Assembly (NCBI GenBank): GCA_023473405.1
Contig: JAMCZD010000304.1
Location: 1-6,914 of the forward strand
DNA: 6,914 nt
Direction: 5' to 3'
Origin: Candidatus Omnitrophota bacterium
GTDB lineage: Bacteria > Verrucomicrobiota > Verrucomicrobiia > Limisphaerales > UBA1319
This document shows, in pieces, positions 6,684 to 6,914 of this stretch. Every line of letters begins with the position of its first letter. The first letter of the stretch is position 1. The translations under genes and the position numbers were made by a program. Below the pieces are notes generated by a model. It had not been told where the DNA came from and made no database searches. It saw only the letters and a program-made list of their open reading frames with translations.

Positions 6684-6914
6684 TTAGAAGTGATGCACAT
6701 ACCGCAAGTTGAATCGCTCGCCTTCGGGGCGATTTTCCGTGAACGTTTCGAAATAAACATTCAGGAAGAGATGGTCATTCTGGCTGAAATGATAAACCGC
6801 TCCCGGCCCGATGCCGAGCACCTGTTCGAGCCGGTCGGTTGCATCCCGGTTATCGATTTGGGTATCGGTGATTTGTTTCAAATAATAACCATTGATACCG
6901 ACGCGCAATTGTTT
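6684..6914 (-). CDS. Outer-membrane beta-barrel protein, C-terminal part (phenol-degradation MetA-like family)
   Basis: Only the last 76 residues are in the window; the frame is open to the edge and the gene continues beyond 6914. Residues such as LRVGINGYYLKQITD, VLGIGPGAVYHFSQ, FLNVYFET, ENRPEGERF and the terminal LRYVHHF show alternating polar and aromatic residues, as in membrane beta strands. The final Phe is the usual recognition signal for outer-membrane barrel insertion. The pattern strongly recalls the family named putative MetA-pathway of phenol degradation (PF13557), from memory. Those proteins are thought to be outer-membrane channels for aromatic or hydrophobic compounds, so the substrate here is unknown. 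It is the first visible gene of a probable operon with trpB2. An alternative is another barrel porin family. Confidence 0.75.
   Translation of the reverse strand, partial: KQLRVGINGYYLKQITDTQIDNRDATDRLEQVLGIGPGAVYHFSQNDHLFLNVYFETFTENRPEGERFNLRYVHHF

Overview
The window looks like bacterial chromosome: moderately high GC, uninterrupted closely packed genes, one 8-base gene overlap and one 17-base gap. Protein style and the short repeats between genes suggest a soil or freshwater member of the Verrucomicrobia (PVC superphylum). That placement is an impression from family resemblance and cannot be proven from this sequence alone.

Left part (1-2726, plus strand): a leader with three phased CYGGGAC-type repeats and an AT-richer stretch precedes two overlapping PLP-enzyme genes. 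The first is a zinc-ribbon threonine synthase. The second is a cystathionine gamma-synthase type enzyme whose ATG lies inside the last codons of the first. Both look more like the chloroplast enzymes of plants than like the classical E. coli ones. In plants these two enzymes compete for O-phosphohomoserine, so the pair probably forms the threonine/methionine branch point in one translationally coupled unit.

Middle (2727-5109, plus strand): after a gap of about 150 bases comes a gene for a secreted protein of about 740 residues. It has a signal peptide, an N-terminal beta-rich region, a TIM-barrel-like centre with alpha-galactosidase-clan style motifs, and a short C-terminal beta domain. It is probably a glycoside hydrolase of an unassigned family.

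Convergent spacer (5110-5274): 165 bases dense in repeats. It holds four 9-base tandem units, five ACGCTC-type units, a perfect 10-base inverted repeat enclosing the first array, and a 30-base stretch that may be a dispersed repeat.

Right part (5275-6914, minus strand): the 3' end of an outer-membrane beta-barrel protein (phenol-degradation MetA-like family) is followed 17 bases later by a gene for a TrpB2-type tryptophan synthase beta chain with its own ribosome binding site. No trpA is visible. No RNA genes, CRISPR arrays, insertion sequences or phage genes were seen. The most interesting content is the plant-like threonine synthase/cystathionine gamma-synthase pair; I found no clear sign of a wholly new system.
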